From Microbacterium elymi (GTDB taxonomy: Bacteria > Actinomycetota > Actinomycetes > Actinomycetales > Microbacteriaceae): DNA of 64,000 nucleotides. The position numbers and the translations under genes were made by a program. The first letter of the stretch is position 1. Each line of letters starts with the position of its first letter. Shown in pieces: positions 1-8,727 of the stretch. The notes below the pieces were generated by a model. It worked only from the letters and a program-made list of their open reading frames with translations, was not told the DNA's origin and made no database searches. The stretch covers positions 1,674,001 through 1,738,000 of the forward strand of contig NZ_CP091139.2 of NCBI RefSeq assembly GCF_021582895.2. Reading direction: 5' to 3'.

Positions 1-601
1 GGGGCGCCGCAGGGTCGTATGGCCTGCCCGGGTTGTAGGGGTCGACCGCTGGCGCCCGCCGCGGCTCCTGGATGCGGACTTCGGGTGCCAGACCGGAGTC
101 GCGCGCGCGACTCATGAGGCGGGTCGCGGTGCTCTGGCTGATCTCGAGAGTGTCGGCGACGAGCTTCAGCGGGGGAAAGCTGATTGCTGTCGCGACGCGA
201 TAGACGGAGATCGCCGCGTGGAGGGACTCCATGGGCTCTCGCTCCTTATGTGCCCGCACGCGACTGAGAAACTCGCGCACCGGTACACGGTCGACCTTGT
301 CGCCATCGTCGATGCCGACGTCGACGGTGACGACATCAAGAGCTGACCTCGTCATGATCCAGTGCGTCCGCACCTCCCGGAGCACCTGGCTGGTGATGTC
401 GACGCCCTCCGCTTCGCGCTCGAGGGCAGCGAAGACGACGGCGCTGCGTCCGAGCGTGTCATCCCACTCCACGCGGACGGTGATCGTTCCGCGCGCGCCC
501 TGCTCACCCGACACGCGCGCGCGCCACGACTTCGGAAGACTCACCCCACTGCCGAGATCAATGCGTTCGTCGCTGAAGTCATACGCCTCGACGTCTGCCA
601 T
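1..601 (-). CDS. Helix-turn-helix protein, partial (C-terminus off the window)
   Basis: An open frame runs leftwards from an ATG at 599-601 to the window edge, about 200 codons without a stop. The N-terminal 100 residues look beta-rich and match no family I know. Around residues 145-170 there is a helix-turn-helix of the shape LKLVADTLEISQSTATRLM, as in MarR/IclR-type winged helices that read a DNA operator. A proline-rich tail (PAVDPYNPGRPYDP) follows. It is divergent from the small excisionase-like gene at 721, so the 119 bases between them probably hold both promoters. Function beyond DNA binding is unknown. The protein end is not in the window. Confidence 0.6.
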   Translation of the reverse strand, partial: MADVEAYDFSDERIDLGSGVSLPKSWRARVSGEQGARGTITVRVEWDDTLGRSAVVFAALEREAEGVDITSQVLREVRTHWIMTRSALDVVTVDVGIDDGDKVDRVPVREFLSRVRAHKEREPMESLHAAISVYRVATAISFPPLKLVADTLEISQSTATRLMSRARDSGLAPEVRIQEPRRAPAVDPYNPGRPYDPAAP

Positions 602-720
602 GGAGCCCACTATTCCAGGTCGTCGACGATTTGCGAAGAAGACTGTCGATCTTGGCTCACGATTGTGATGGCTTGCGACGAAGGGAGACTGACACTGCTG
701 GCTCACAGGAAGGAAGGGCG

Positions 721-901
721 ATGAACCGGTCACAGGACTGCTTGGCTCTGACAATGAAGGATGCCGCCAAGCTCGTCGGCGTCGACTACCGCACGATCAA
801 GCTCGGGATCGAGAGCGGGACCATCCCCACGGTCCAACTCGGCCCGCGCCGGATGATCCCCCGCGTCCCGCTTGCTCCGCGCCTTCGGCGTCGACGCCTG
901 A
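721..901 (+). CDS. Excisionase/AlpA-like small helix-turn-helix protein (frameshifted near 870)
   Basis: The ATG at 721 follows a purine-rich AGGAAGGAAGGG site. The product reads as a MerR/Xis-type DNA-binding domain: MKDAAKLVGVDYRTIKLGIESG, then a strand and an IPR ending, the pattern of HTH_17 excisionase-family proteins that bind and bend DNA or repress transcription. The literal frame runs on to 1059 as junk. If GCTTGC at 870-875 is read as GCTGC the protein ends cleanly as VPLLRAFGVDA and stops at 899-901, about 60 residues, the usual size for the family. I take the longer frame as an artefact of a one-base insertion. It could be a recombination directionality factor or a plain regulator. 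Confidence 0.6.
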
Positions 902-1055
902 TAGCGGCTCGACGGGCGGCGCTGCCCAACGTCGAATCAGCCGGCAGGCACGACGCGACCCCTTCCGGCTACAGGCGCGGTTGGTGGCTTCGCCCATCCG
1001 CCACTCACGGCACGTCAACCGAGTCGCTGGTGTCCGCGCTCGATAGGGTCGCAGC

Positions 1056-1775
1056 GTGATCCCGTCAGCACTTGCCGCCACGACCGACCCTGAGGGGCTC
1101 TGGTACATCTTCTGGTGGACACAGAACGAAGACATCTCAGAGTGGTTGCGGACCGTGGCCGCCGCGCTGCTCGGTGCCCTGATAGGTGGTTTTTTCACTT
1201 TGGCCGGGCAGAGCCGCTCCGCGAAGCACCAGTCGCATCGTGATGAGAAAGCTCGGGAGGCCGCCGTGGCGGACGCACGCCGAGAAGACACCAAGGCTGA
1301 TGTGCGGGCCCTGTTTGAATCGTTCATCGACCTCGAGCGGTCGATCTCGGACGCCGAGCGCACATTCGGGCAGATGATCTCGCAGCGAGCCCTGGTACCC
1401 AGTCTGGAAGACGATCTGGACAAAGGAGCGCCGTCGATTGCTCCGTGCTCAGGCGGGATTGATTCCCGATCGCGCGACGCGGGAGGAAGTAATGCAGGTG
1501 ATCTACTTTCTCAACCAGGCGCGTAACCAGTCGGCGGAGGGAAACTGGCCCGGGTCGCCCGATCGGGATCTGTATCGGCTCGTGGAGGCTTTGGCCGGCG
1601 AGGGAACCGAGATCGTCGAGGCGTACCTGCGCCGCGACCCATTCGAGACGAGGCGTGCGGGCTTCATTGAGAAGCTCGTTCAGACCGACGCCGAGTACGA
1701 CGAGTGGGAGCGCCGCGAGATCGAGTGCCACGATGATGCGATGGAGGACATCGCAAACCAGGAGTCCAGGCCGTA
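1056..1775 (+). CDS. Membrane-anchored coiled-coil protein (frameshifted near 1430)
   Basis: GTG at 1056. One hydrophobic segment (residues about 32-52, TVAAALLGALIGGFFTLAG) is followed by a charged, helical cytoplasmic part rich in E, R, K and D. The literal frame breaks in an A-run (GACAAAGG near 1430). Dropping one A joins the two halves as DKERRRLLRAQAGLIPDR and gives a protein of about 239 residues ending at 1775. This layout, one short N-terminal membrane segment and a long helical domain, is common in small accessory or defence-linked proteins, but I recognise no named family. It lies 169 bases before the ATPase gene at 1944 on the same strand. Confidence 0.5.
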
Positions 1776-1891
1776 GGTCCCCGCTCGATGTCACGTTGCT
1801 GGACTGTCGTCGCCCGGACTCGCCTCGATGAAATGGCTCGATCGACTCCAGAGAGCATTCGCTGGTCCCTGGCCTATGTCCCACAGGTATG

Positions 1892-1921
1892 TATAGTCAC
1901 AACTAAGCTCGTCCGAACGAG
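1892..1921 (+). promoter_or_regulatory. Candidate -10 element and short palindrome before the ATPase pair
   Basis: A good -10 hexamer, TATAGT, lies at 1892-1897 and a 14-base palindrome, CTCGTCCGAACGAG, at 1908-1921. Both are just upstream of the TTG start at 1944, whose Shine-Dalgarno is AGAGGAG. The palindrome sits where a repressor would block transcription. No convincing -35 is visible. The assignment is inference from position. Confidence 0.35.
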
Positions 1922-1943
1922 TTCCGCACGAAGAGGAGCCGGT

Positions 1944-4126
1944 TTGATCGGCCATAAAGATCTCAGCGCTGGGATGAGTGCCGAGTTCGAGTTGTCGGGC
2001 GCTCGCTCGACCTACCGTCTGCGCGCGAAGGTTGCGGGTCTCAATGAAGATACGGTGCAGCTGAATATGGCTGACGGACGGACCATAGCAGTGCCGCTGA
2101 CAGCTCTCGTAAGCATTGCTCATGTGGACAAGCCGAATGCTGAGCCGACGCAGGATTCCCGGTCGGCTCGCGTTGCACCCACGCAAGGCGAGTTGGCCCG
2201 TGCGATGGAGAGCACCTTGGCAGCCGCCGAGACCGAACCGCAGGCTTTGGAGCGCGCGAAGTTGATCCGCTTGCGCCTCAAGGAAGTGCAGGGTGATGTA
2301 TCGTCCGCGCTGAACACTCGTCTTGTCAAGGCCGTACTATCTGTCGCGGAGGCGGTCGAGGCGCAAGCTGTCGAACGACGACTTCGTTAGCGCGGCAGGT
2401 CCAAGGGATCGCGCTGCCAGTGCCATTCGTCAGGCAAGAGCAGACGGACGATATAGGTCTTCGCGCAACGCTCTGACAATCGCCCTCGTGAGCGCACTCG
2501 ACAGTTTGGTCGCTGAGCACGAAGAACATTGGATGACCACTTCCACGAGGGCCGCGCACCCACCAGTCATCGTCACCCGCGACCGAGTCAACGTCACGCG
2601 AAGAAACGATCACGAGTTCGATCTTCCCGTGAGGATCAGTCTCGACCAGTCGGCGTTGGAACTGCGCGACGTAACGGTCGTGTTGGACAGGTATCGAAAT
2701 CTGAGCCTGATTGGTCGAGCGCCTAGCCTGCCGCTGCTTGAGAGCGGTCAAACCACGACAGTAAATGTGCGGCTTCGCGACAACCGCAAGCAGGGTGCAC
2801 GTTCAGATATTCGTATCGACGCGCACCTGAGGTATCGCTTGCCAGATGGTCAGACCCATTCGTCACCTCGGCAGTCCTTGCTGCTGAGCATTCAGGGCAA
2901 CGAGGCGCACACCGAGATCCCAAATCCATATCGTCCCTACGCAGGCGGCTTGCCAGTGTCATCACCTGAGATGTTCTTCGGGCGCGAGGCAATGATTCAC
3001 GACCTGGTTCGCGATTTGGGCAAGACGCCAGGGGGTACGTGCTTCGCCGTATATGGGCAACAACGCACCGGTAAGTCGAGCGTCCTTGAGCAAGTGAGAA
3101 CGCGCCTACTCGAAAGGAAAGCTATCGTCGCCTCGTTGTCAATGGGCACGATTGACCGCCGGAGCGTGACTGTCGATTTCGTGGAAGAGATCCTGGACCA
3201 GTTCCGTATCCAAATCGACCGCGCACTTCCTGCCCAAACATCAAGGCTCCTATTGGATCGGTGGCCCGAGACGGCAGCCATAGAGAGCCGCCCGCTGCGG
3301 AGCTTTCAGAGGGCGCTGGAGGCAGGCACGGACGCTCCTTCGGTCTACTGGCTTGACTGGAGTGGCATTCGTTGTCGTCGTCGACGAGTTCACATATGTC
3401 TACGAGATCCTGCGTCGTCGCGGCATCGACCCCTCGGAACACAACGAACTCAAAGATTTCATGCGGCAACTGAAAGGCCTCCTCGAGGCGAGGCTATTTT
3501 CCGCTCTCTTGATAGGCCAGGACACCATGCCGAGGTTCTTGGAGTCGTATCCAAACGAGTTCAGTGTCATGACGACCCGCAAGCTTGACTATCTCACAAT
3601 GGATGAGACCCAACGACTAGCCGACCTACCAGTCAGAACGGCCGAGAACAGCAGTCGCTATACGGGTTACGCGCTAAGCACGATCGCGTCATATACGGGC
3701 GGACACCCGTTCTTTACCCAAATCCTCTGTGACCGAGTGATAACCCTCGTAAACTCCCACAACCGCTCCGAGGTTACCGAGACCGACGTAGAGGAGGCGG
3801 TCGAAGGCCTATTATCCGGTCAAGATCGCATTGAGGCGCATAAGTTCGACTGCCTCGTCACAGCCGACAATACGCACACATTGATGTCAAACGTCGAAGA
3901 CGAGGAGGAGGCCGATGGGACCGAGCTTGCCCTAACCGTACTGCGGAGAATTGCGCACCTCTCTGGTAGCCAAAACAGCCCAGTACCGATCGATCACCTG
4001 CAACTTGATCCGTGGCGAGTTATGGCCCTCGAAGATCTGCTCCTACGCGGAGTCCTAAGCCGTAACGAAAGCGGGGTTTCCATCCGTGTTCTCCTTTACG
4101 CCGACTATTTGAGAAGACATGAGTGA
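1944..4126 (+). CDS. STAND/AAA-type P-loop ATPase with long N-terminal extension (two frameshifts)
   Basis: I chose TTG 1944 because AGAGGAG precedes it. Literally the gene is broken into three frames. Reading GCAAGC at 2363-2368 as GCAGC gives EAQLSNDDFVSAAG, and dropping one T from GGCTTGACTGG near 3351 gives WLTGVAFVVVVDEF, so I call one protein of about 726 residues. Order: a small beta domain (residues about 1-65), a coiled linker, a second beta-rich part, then NPYRPYAG..FFGRE, the entry motif of ORC/STAND ATPases, Walker A GQQRTGKSS, Walker B VVVVDEF, and a late GGHPFFTQ motif typical of STAND helical regions. The gene shows more A+T and rarer codons than the flanks, a sign of transfer. 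It overlaps the next ATPase by 4 bases, so the two are co-translated. Role: nucleotide-driven switch, probably in defence. Confidence 0.7.
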
Positions 4127-5499
4127 TGACCGATAGAGCAAAGACTCCCGAGCGGGTCCGAGCGCTGCTAAGTGCTCCCGCGAACGTTGCGCTGCACGGA
4201 AGCCCCGGATCCGGCAAGTCCTGGATCAGTGATCGCGTAATTCACCTACTCGAGGACGCTGGGCAGCCGGTTATCCGTGTAGACCTCTCGACAACGTCGT
4301 CGGGCAAGGACGTGCTTGCCGAACTGCTTGTTGGCCTCAATTGCACCGATGTCCGCGCCCACACGGACACCGGCTCTATCCGTGAGGTATGGCGTTCAGT
4401 TCGAACGTGTCTGATGCAGTCGGATCGTCACTTCGTCGTGTTGCTGGATCAGTTCGACCGAGTGGTCCACTTCGACGACGCAGTAGACTTTTTGCTCCTG
4501 TTGCGAGAATTGGTGCATCGCCCAGAATCGCTTCGATGCACGGCCTTGATAGTCTCCCGCCGTTCGCTTCAATCCATCGAGACCAAGGTCTCCGGGATCT
4601 CAACGCTCGCGAGCGTGTGTTACACCCAGTATCTCGGTAGCCTGGCTGCTAACGACCTCGATGACCTCGGACCGGGTGCAAGCGGGCTCACAGATGCGGA
4701 GCGGACCGATTGTCTTCGATGGTCGGGTGGGCACCCCTCACTCGCTAAGTACTGGTTGACAACGCGCCCCGACTTGTCACCTGATCCATCGGGCGACATG
4801 GAGCGCGCCAAGATTGCTTTACGCGTTCTGGATCACCTCGCCGACCTGCGTCTGATCGATGCAGCGGCACAATACGTGCTGGGGCCGATCGTCGACGATC
4901 TCATGTTCGAAAGGCAAGAGCTTGAATTGCTCGGCATTGTCCCGGAGCAGGTGAACCATGTAAAGGATCGCGGGGAAGAAGAGACGCCCATCTCCTTGTC
5001 GGAGCAGCAGATATTTAGAGATGCGCTACGACATCGCACATGGAGCATGAACCCATGGGGCCTCTTGGGACTTGCAGAAGTTCGGCTGAGAGGAGTGATA
5101 GATAGTACGCTTCGAGACGTCTACGGGGAGGAATGGGAACACCAGGTCGCCAAGAAGCACCCGGCTGTAAAGAAGGCCCTCGCAGACGCCCATGCTAAAC
5201 AAGCACGGGACACGAAAATGTTCGCGCGCCAAGCTCCATGGCTGTCCTACACATATCCCGGTGACCTTTGGGACATCGTACAAGTCGAGTGGAGCGCGTT
5301 CGTAGGCTTATTCAGCACGAAAGACAAGGCCCACTGGCGGAGCGTCATGACTGGTCTTGCACAGTATCGCGCGCCGCTCGCGCACGGTCGACCTGAAGTC
5401 CTCGGTGAGGCACAACGGGCCCAATGCCGCCTGTTCGCCGAAGAGATCATTGAGAGAATTGATCAGTACGAGCATGCGCGGCTGACCCCATCTTTATGA
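4123..5499 (+). CDS. P-loop ATPase with C-terminal HEPN-like domain
   Basis: A 458-residue protein starting in the ATGA overlap with the preceding ATPase. Walker A is GSPGSGKSW (residues about 27-35), Walker B FVVLLDQFDRV (about 107), and a GGHPSLAKY motif near 205 resembles the GGHP motif of the partner. The helical C-terminal part (about 330-458) carries QYRAPLAHGR. This R-x4-H is the catalytic motif of HEPN nucleases, whose family members cleave RNA. The visible order, ATPase then HEPN, is that of many NTPase-controlled toxin or abortive-infection proteins. I infer that the two ATPases form one sensor-effector complex. The alternative is that the HEPN fold is only structural. Confidence 0.7.
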   Translation: MMTDRAKTPERVRALLSAPANVALHGSPGSGKSWISDRVIHLLEDAGQPVIRVDLSTTSSGKDVLAELLVGLNCTDVRAHTDTGSIREVWRSVRTCLMQSDRHFVVLLDQFDRVVHFDDAVDFLLLLRELVHRPESLRCTALIVSRRSLQSIETKVSGISTLASVCYTQYLGSLAANDLDDLGPGASGLTDAERTDCLRWSGGHPSLAKYWLTTRPDLSPDPSGDMERAKIALRVLDHLADLRLIDAAAQYVLGPIVDDLMFERQELELLGIVPEQVNHVKDRGEEETPISLSEQQIFRDALRHRTWSMNPWGLLGLAEVRLRGVIDSTLRDVYGEEWEHQVAKKHPAVKKALADAHAKQARDTKMFARQAPWLSYTYPGDLWDIVQVEWSAFVGLFSTKDKAHWRSVMTGLAQYRAPLAHGRPEVLGEAQRAQCRLFAEEIIERIDQYEHARLTPSL

Positions 5500-5575
5500 C
5501 TCTCCGCGCGACGCGCGAACAGCACGAGGGCATTCGAAAAGGCGGTCGGAGCCGACCGAGGTGAGGGGACAAACG

Positions 5576-5773
5576 GTGTCAGCAAATCTCGAAGATGGGT
5601 TGGCGATCGTTGAGCGGATCGAGCGAATTCGCTCCTTGCAGCGAGAACTGCGTGGCGCATTCGCCCGGAGCGAACTCGATGGCGGAGCAAAGGAGGCGGC
5701 AGCACATCCCCTGTATCTCGAGGCGGAGGACGAGTTGAGGTCCCTTCATGACCAACTTATGATTCTTATCTAG
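5576..5773 (+). CDS. Small coiled-coil protein
   Basis: GTG 5576 is preceded by GAGGTGAGGGG at good spacing; an upstream in-frame GTG at 5561 overlaps that site and is less likely. The 65-residue product is acidic and almost wholly helical (LEDGLAIVERIERIRSLQRE at the start, DELRSLHDQLMILI at the end). No domain is recognisable. It follows the ATPase-HEPN gene by 76 bases on the same strand, so it may be the last gene of that operon. A small partner or antidote role is possible but not shown by the sequence. Confidence 0.4.
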   Translation: MSANLEDGLAIVERIERIRSLQRELRGAFARSELDGGAKEAAAHPLYLEAEDELRSLHDQLMILI

Positions 5774-5857
5774 CCTCCAGCGTCGTTCGGGGAGGCGTAA
5801 AGCGCCAGCTCGCCGTATCTCCGAGCATGGATCTCAGCGTGCGATTGAGCGGAAGCC

Positions 5858-7199
5858 TCAGATCCCCCTTCCTCGCCCCGCACCCGCCGACGGTGCTGGC
5901 CCGGCTACCGGTCCGGTCGCCATCGGCGCCAAGTCCCGTTCCCGCGCCGCGCGACGCATCTCCGCTTGGGCCGCGCGCACGGCATCCTGCATCGTCAACT
6001 CCGGAGTGCCGCGCTGCATCGACTCGGCGAGGCACTCGCGGGCCGCGGCATCCGTTCGCGCCACGACGATCGCGACGTTGTGCACCCGCCCTCGCGTGAG
6101 GCCGACATAGAGCCCTGCCGCATCGACATCCGGCCCGACTACCGACGCTTCGGCGGTGTCGCCCTGCACGCCGTGCGCGGTGGATGCGTCGGCGAGCTTG
6201 CAGGTGCTCCCGCGCGTACTCGGAGGACACACGCGCCACCTCTCCGCTGTCGCTCACGGAGGCAAGAGACAGGTGCTCGTCGCGGATGCCGCGCACTACC
6301 CACTGCGCGCGATTCTCGACTCCCGTGAGCCGGTCGTTCCGACGGGTCTGAACGATGTCACCGACGAGAATCCGCTGCTCTCCCATTCCCCACGCGGCGA
6401 CGCAGACGTCGAGCTCGCCCTCATCCACTCGCCGCTGCTGGATGGCGTCGTTGATCGCATCCGCCTCCGCATTCGTGCCAGATACCAGCGTCACCCGCTT
6501 GCCGCGCGCGTGCCAATCGAAGTACGCGTCGATCATCCGCCCACGCGCCGCTTCGCGATGATCGACCCGATCGACGTGACCGCGTTCGGCAAGCTCCCCC
6601 GCAACGACCAGCGCACGCTCGCGATCACCCGCATCCCGGAGCCGCAGTGTGAGTGCCGCGTAGTCGGGATCGCGGAACCGGTGCACCGTGTCGAGCTCGA
6701 CCGCAGCGTTCGCGTGCCGGATCGCAGAACCCATCGCGCCCGCATGTCCGACCGGCAACGCCTGGTGCGTGTCACCCACGAACGCCAGTCCGGCGCCCTG
6801 CTCGATCGCGAGCTCGACAAGGACGTTCGCCGTCTGCAGGTCGACCATGCCGGCTTCGTCGACGACGATCCGATCGCGAGAACGCAACACATACTGGGTT
6901 GGTCCGCAGTATGCGGCGCCCGTGCTGGGATCGACGTCTCCCACTCGAAGCCTGGCGGTCACGCCATCGAGCTGGTCGCGCTCCGCTACGACGTCCGTGC
7001 GCGCGAGCGCGCGTATTGCGTCCACGCCCAGCAAGGCACGCCATAGGCTGGGATTCAGCGCGCCGCTCTCCGCACTCTCGGTTCCTGTTCCTAAGCAGTC
7101 CAGAAACCTAGACGAGAGAACGGCGTGCGCCCGTTCAGACCCGCTCAACAACCCACGGAAGAGCCAGGAGAGCCACTTCTGCTCACTGAAATTCCCCAT
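5858..7199 (-). pseudogene. MobF (TrwC/TraA-type) relaxase-helicase remnant
   Basis: This minus-strand stretch encodes the helicase half of a conjugative relaxase. It has VDEAGMVDLQTANVL (Walker B region of the RecD-like helicase), FVGDTHQALPVGHAG, HRFRDPDYAALT and GVQGDTAEASVVG with YVGLTRGR near the end (helicase motifs V/VI). Family members nick and unwind plasmid DNA in conjugation and have about 1000 or more residues, with an N-terminal relaxase domain and a Walker A. Both are absent here; the sequence loses similarity at about 7080-7199. One internal shift is healed by reading GCTTGC at 6196-6201 as GCTGC (HLQLADASTAHG). The fragment is a scar of an integrated plasmid or ICE and is presumably inactive. 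Confidence 0.7.
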
Positions 7200-7262
7200 G
7201 CCGGGTCGCTCCGCCGCATGAGGTTGGGCCTTCCTCGATGCTGGTGGTCTTCGACCACTCCA

Positions 7263-7902
7263 TCAGCCTGCTGAGATCCGCCGATACAGCTCGGCGGGGC
7301 GGCCGCGTCCTTCGCTGAAGGTCTCGCCGGTCTGAGCGAGCCCGGGCAGCATCGATCGCCGGAACGTGTCGGGCAGCAGCCTGTGTCCGGCCACGGCTTC
7401 ATGGACGTGGCGCAACTCGCGGATCGTGAACGGCTCGGTGAGCAGCCCGGCCGGATCTGGTGCGGCGCGATACCTCGAGCGCATCGCATCCACGGCGAAC
7501 GCGATGATCGCGTCGTGGTCGTACGTCAACGGCGGAAGCGATTCCACTCGCACCACCTGCACTCCGTCGGTCAGGGCCAGCCGGCTCAACTGCACGACGT
7601 CGTAGTGCGCGACACTGAGTACCCATCCGCGGTCGTCGCGAGCCGGCGCGTCGAACACGTGCAAGCTGACGGGGATGGATGCCGGTGAGCCCGGCCTTTT
7701 CGCGGAGCGCGCGGTCCGCGGCATCCGCCAGCCGTTCCCCGGGATGGACGAAGGTACCCGGCAGGCGTCGACCGCCGTCGCCGTCGGACAGGAGCAGAAC
7801 CCCCACCGTGTCGTCCCACACCGTGAGTACCGCGGTGTCGACCGCCACGGAGGGGCGCGGGTAGTCCTCGAGCGCACGACCGGACCGGTCACGGTATGTC
7901 AT
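7263..7902 (-). CDS. nrtR: NUDIX-winged-helix regulator, NrtR type (frameshifted near 7663)
   Basis: ATG 7902. The N-terminal 130 residues form a Nudix fold with a degenerate box (GERLADAADRALREKAGL), as in NrtR proteins, which bind ADP-ribose or related nucleotides rather than hydrolyse them. The C-terminal 80 residues (FTIRELRHVHEAVAG..LLPDTFRRSMLPGL) are the NrtR winged helix that binds operator DNA. The frame is healed if GCAAGC at 7661-7666 is read as GCAGC (RQLHVFDAPARDDRG). It is divergent from an HD-domain gene and an ADP-ribosylglycohydrolase, so it probably senses NAD/ADP-ribose metabolites and represses this cluster. A catalytic Nudix hydrolase is less likely because the RE..EE box is incomplete. 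Confidence 0.75.
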
Positions 7903-7958
7903 GGCTCCATTTTACTGAGACTTGCGCAATGTCGGAGGTTCGCCCCATACTGCAGTTA

Positions 7959-7978
7959 TTAACGCACAAGAGCGTAAA
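7959..7978. promoter_or_regulatory. Candidate NrtR operator
   Basis: The sequence TTAACGCACAAGAGCGTAAA has half-sites TTAACGC and GCGTAAA in inverted orientation. It sits in the 90-base divergent gap, 14 bases upstream of the HD-domain gene start at 7993, whose Shine-Dalgarno is GGAGGAAG. Size and position suit an autoregulatory NrtR site. This is inference from symmetry and context. Confidence 0.45.
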
Positions 7979-7992
7979 ACCTGGAGGAAGAC

Positions 7993-8727
7993 ATGAACGA
8001 CGGCATCCGGGGGACGATCCCCGCCGAACTGATCGGCGGTCCGCTCGACGGCACGCGGTACGGCGACCTGCCCGACACGGGCAAGCCGTACACGAACGTG
8101 ACGCTGAGCATCCCGCTCACCCAACCGGCTGACGACAGCGACCATGCGATCTACGTCTGCCGCGGTGACGCGAAGCTCAACGGGACGTGGCAGTTCTACT
8201 ATCTGCGCACGGACGTGGCAGGGCAGGGTGAAGCGCCCGCCGGCACACGGGTATCGCCGGATGCCGGGGACCCGGATGCTGGAGCCCAGGTCGCACTTGC
8301 GTGCGCCATCGCGACGATCGCGCACCGCGGCCAGACTGACAAGGCGGGCGTACCGATTCTTGCGCACGCGGCGAGAGTGGCTGCCCGCTTCGACCCGCTG
8401 CGGAAACCGCTTGAACACTGCGTCGCCTGGCTGCACGACGTCATCGAAGACACCGGGGTGACGACCGCCGATCTGCGCGCGGCCGGCGTGCATGCCGACA
8501 TCGTCGAACTGGTCTGCGTGCTCACACGCGCGCCGGGAACGCCGGCGGCCGAGTACTACCAGCGGGTCGCCGCCGTTCCGGTCGCACGTGCGGTCGCCTC
8601 GGCCGACATCGGCGACAACCTGCGCCCGAAGCGCACTCGGTTGCTCGACCCTGCGACGCGAGACCGTCTCGCCATCAAGTACGGACGGGCGCAGCGCATT
8701 CTCGGCCTGGCGGGAGCGGAGCGTTGA
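7993..8727 (+). CDS. HD-domain protein of the RelA/SpoT hydrolase type
   Basis: A 244-residue protein starting at ATG 7993 after a strong GGAGGAAG site. Residues 1-80 are an uncharacterised beta-rich part (AELIGGPLDGTRYG). Residues about 95-240 are an HD phosphohydrolase: AHRGQTDKAGVPILAHAARVA, then VAWLHDVIEDTG, where the HD pair would bind a metal as in SpoT/MESH1-type ppGpp or NADPH hydrolases. SADIGDNLRPKR follows at the usual distance. There is no synthetase or TGS domain. The gene overlaps the next one by four bases (TTGA) in an operon opposite NrtR. The substrate could be a phosphorylated nucleotide; the sequence does not decide which. Confidence 0.7.
   Translation: MNDGIRGTIPAELIGGPLDGTRYGDLPDTGKPYTNVTLSIPLTQPADDSDHAIYVCRGDAKLNGTWQFYYLRTDVAGQGEAPAGTRVSPDAGDPDAGAQVALACAIATIAHRGQTDKAGVPILAHAARVAARFDPLRKPLEHCVAWLHDVIEDTGVTTADLRAAGVHADIVELVCVLTRAPGTPAAEYYQRVAAVPVARAVASADIGDNLRPKRTRLLDPATRDRLAIKYGRAQRILGLAGAER

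Noticed and set aside
1944..5499. ORC/DnaA-like replication initiators, suggested by the FFGRE motif
   Set aside because: There is no DNA-binding winged helix, no iteron array nearby, and the second protein ends in a HEPN-like motif.
6156..7046. A 296-codon open frame on the plus strand opposite the relaxase remnant
   Set aside because: It is the high-GC shadow of the helicase reading on the other strand, which carries recognisable motifs; the plus-strand product has none.
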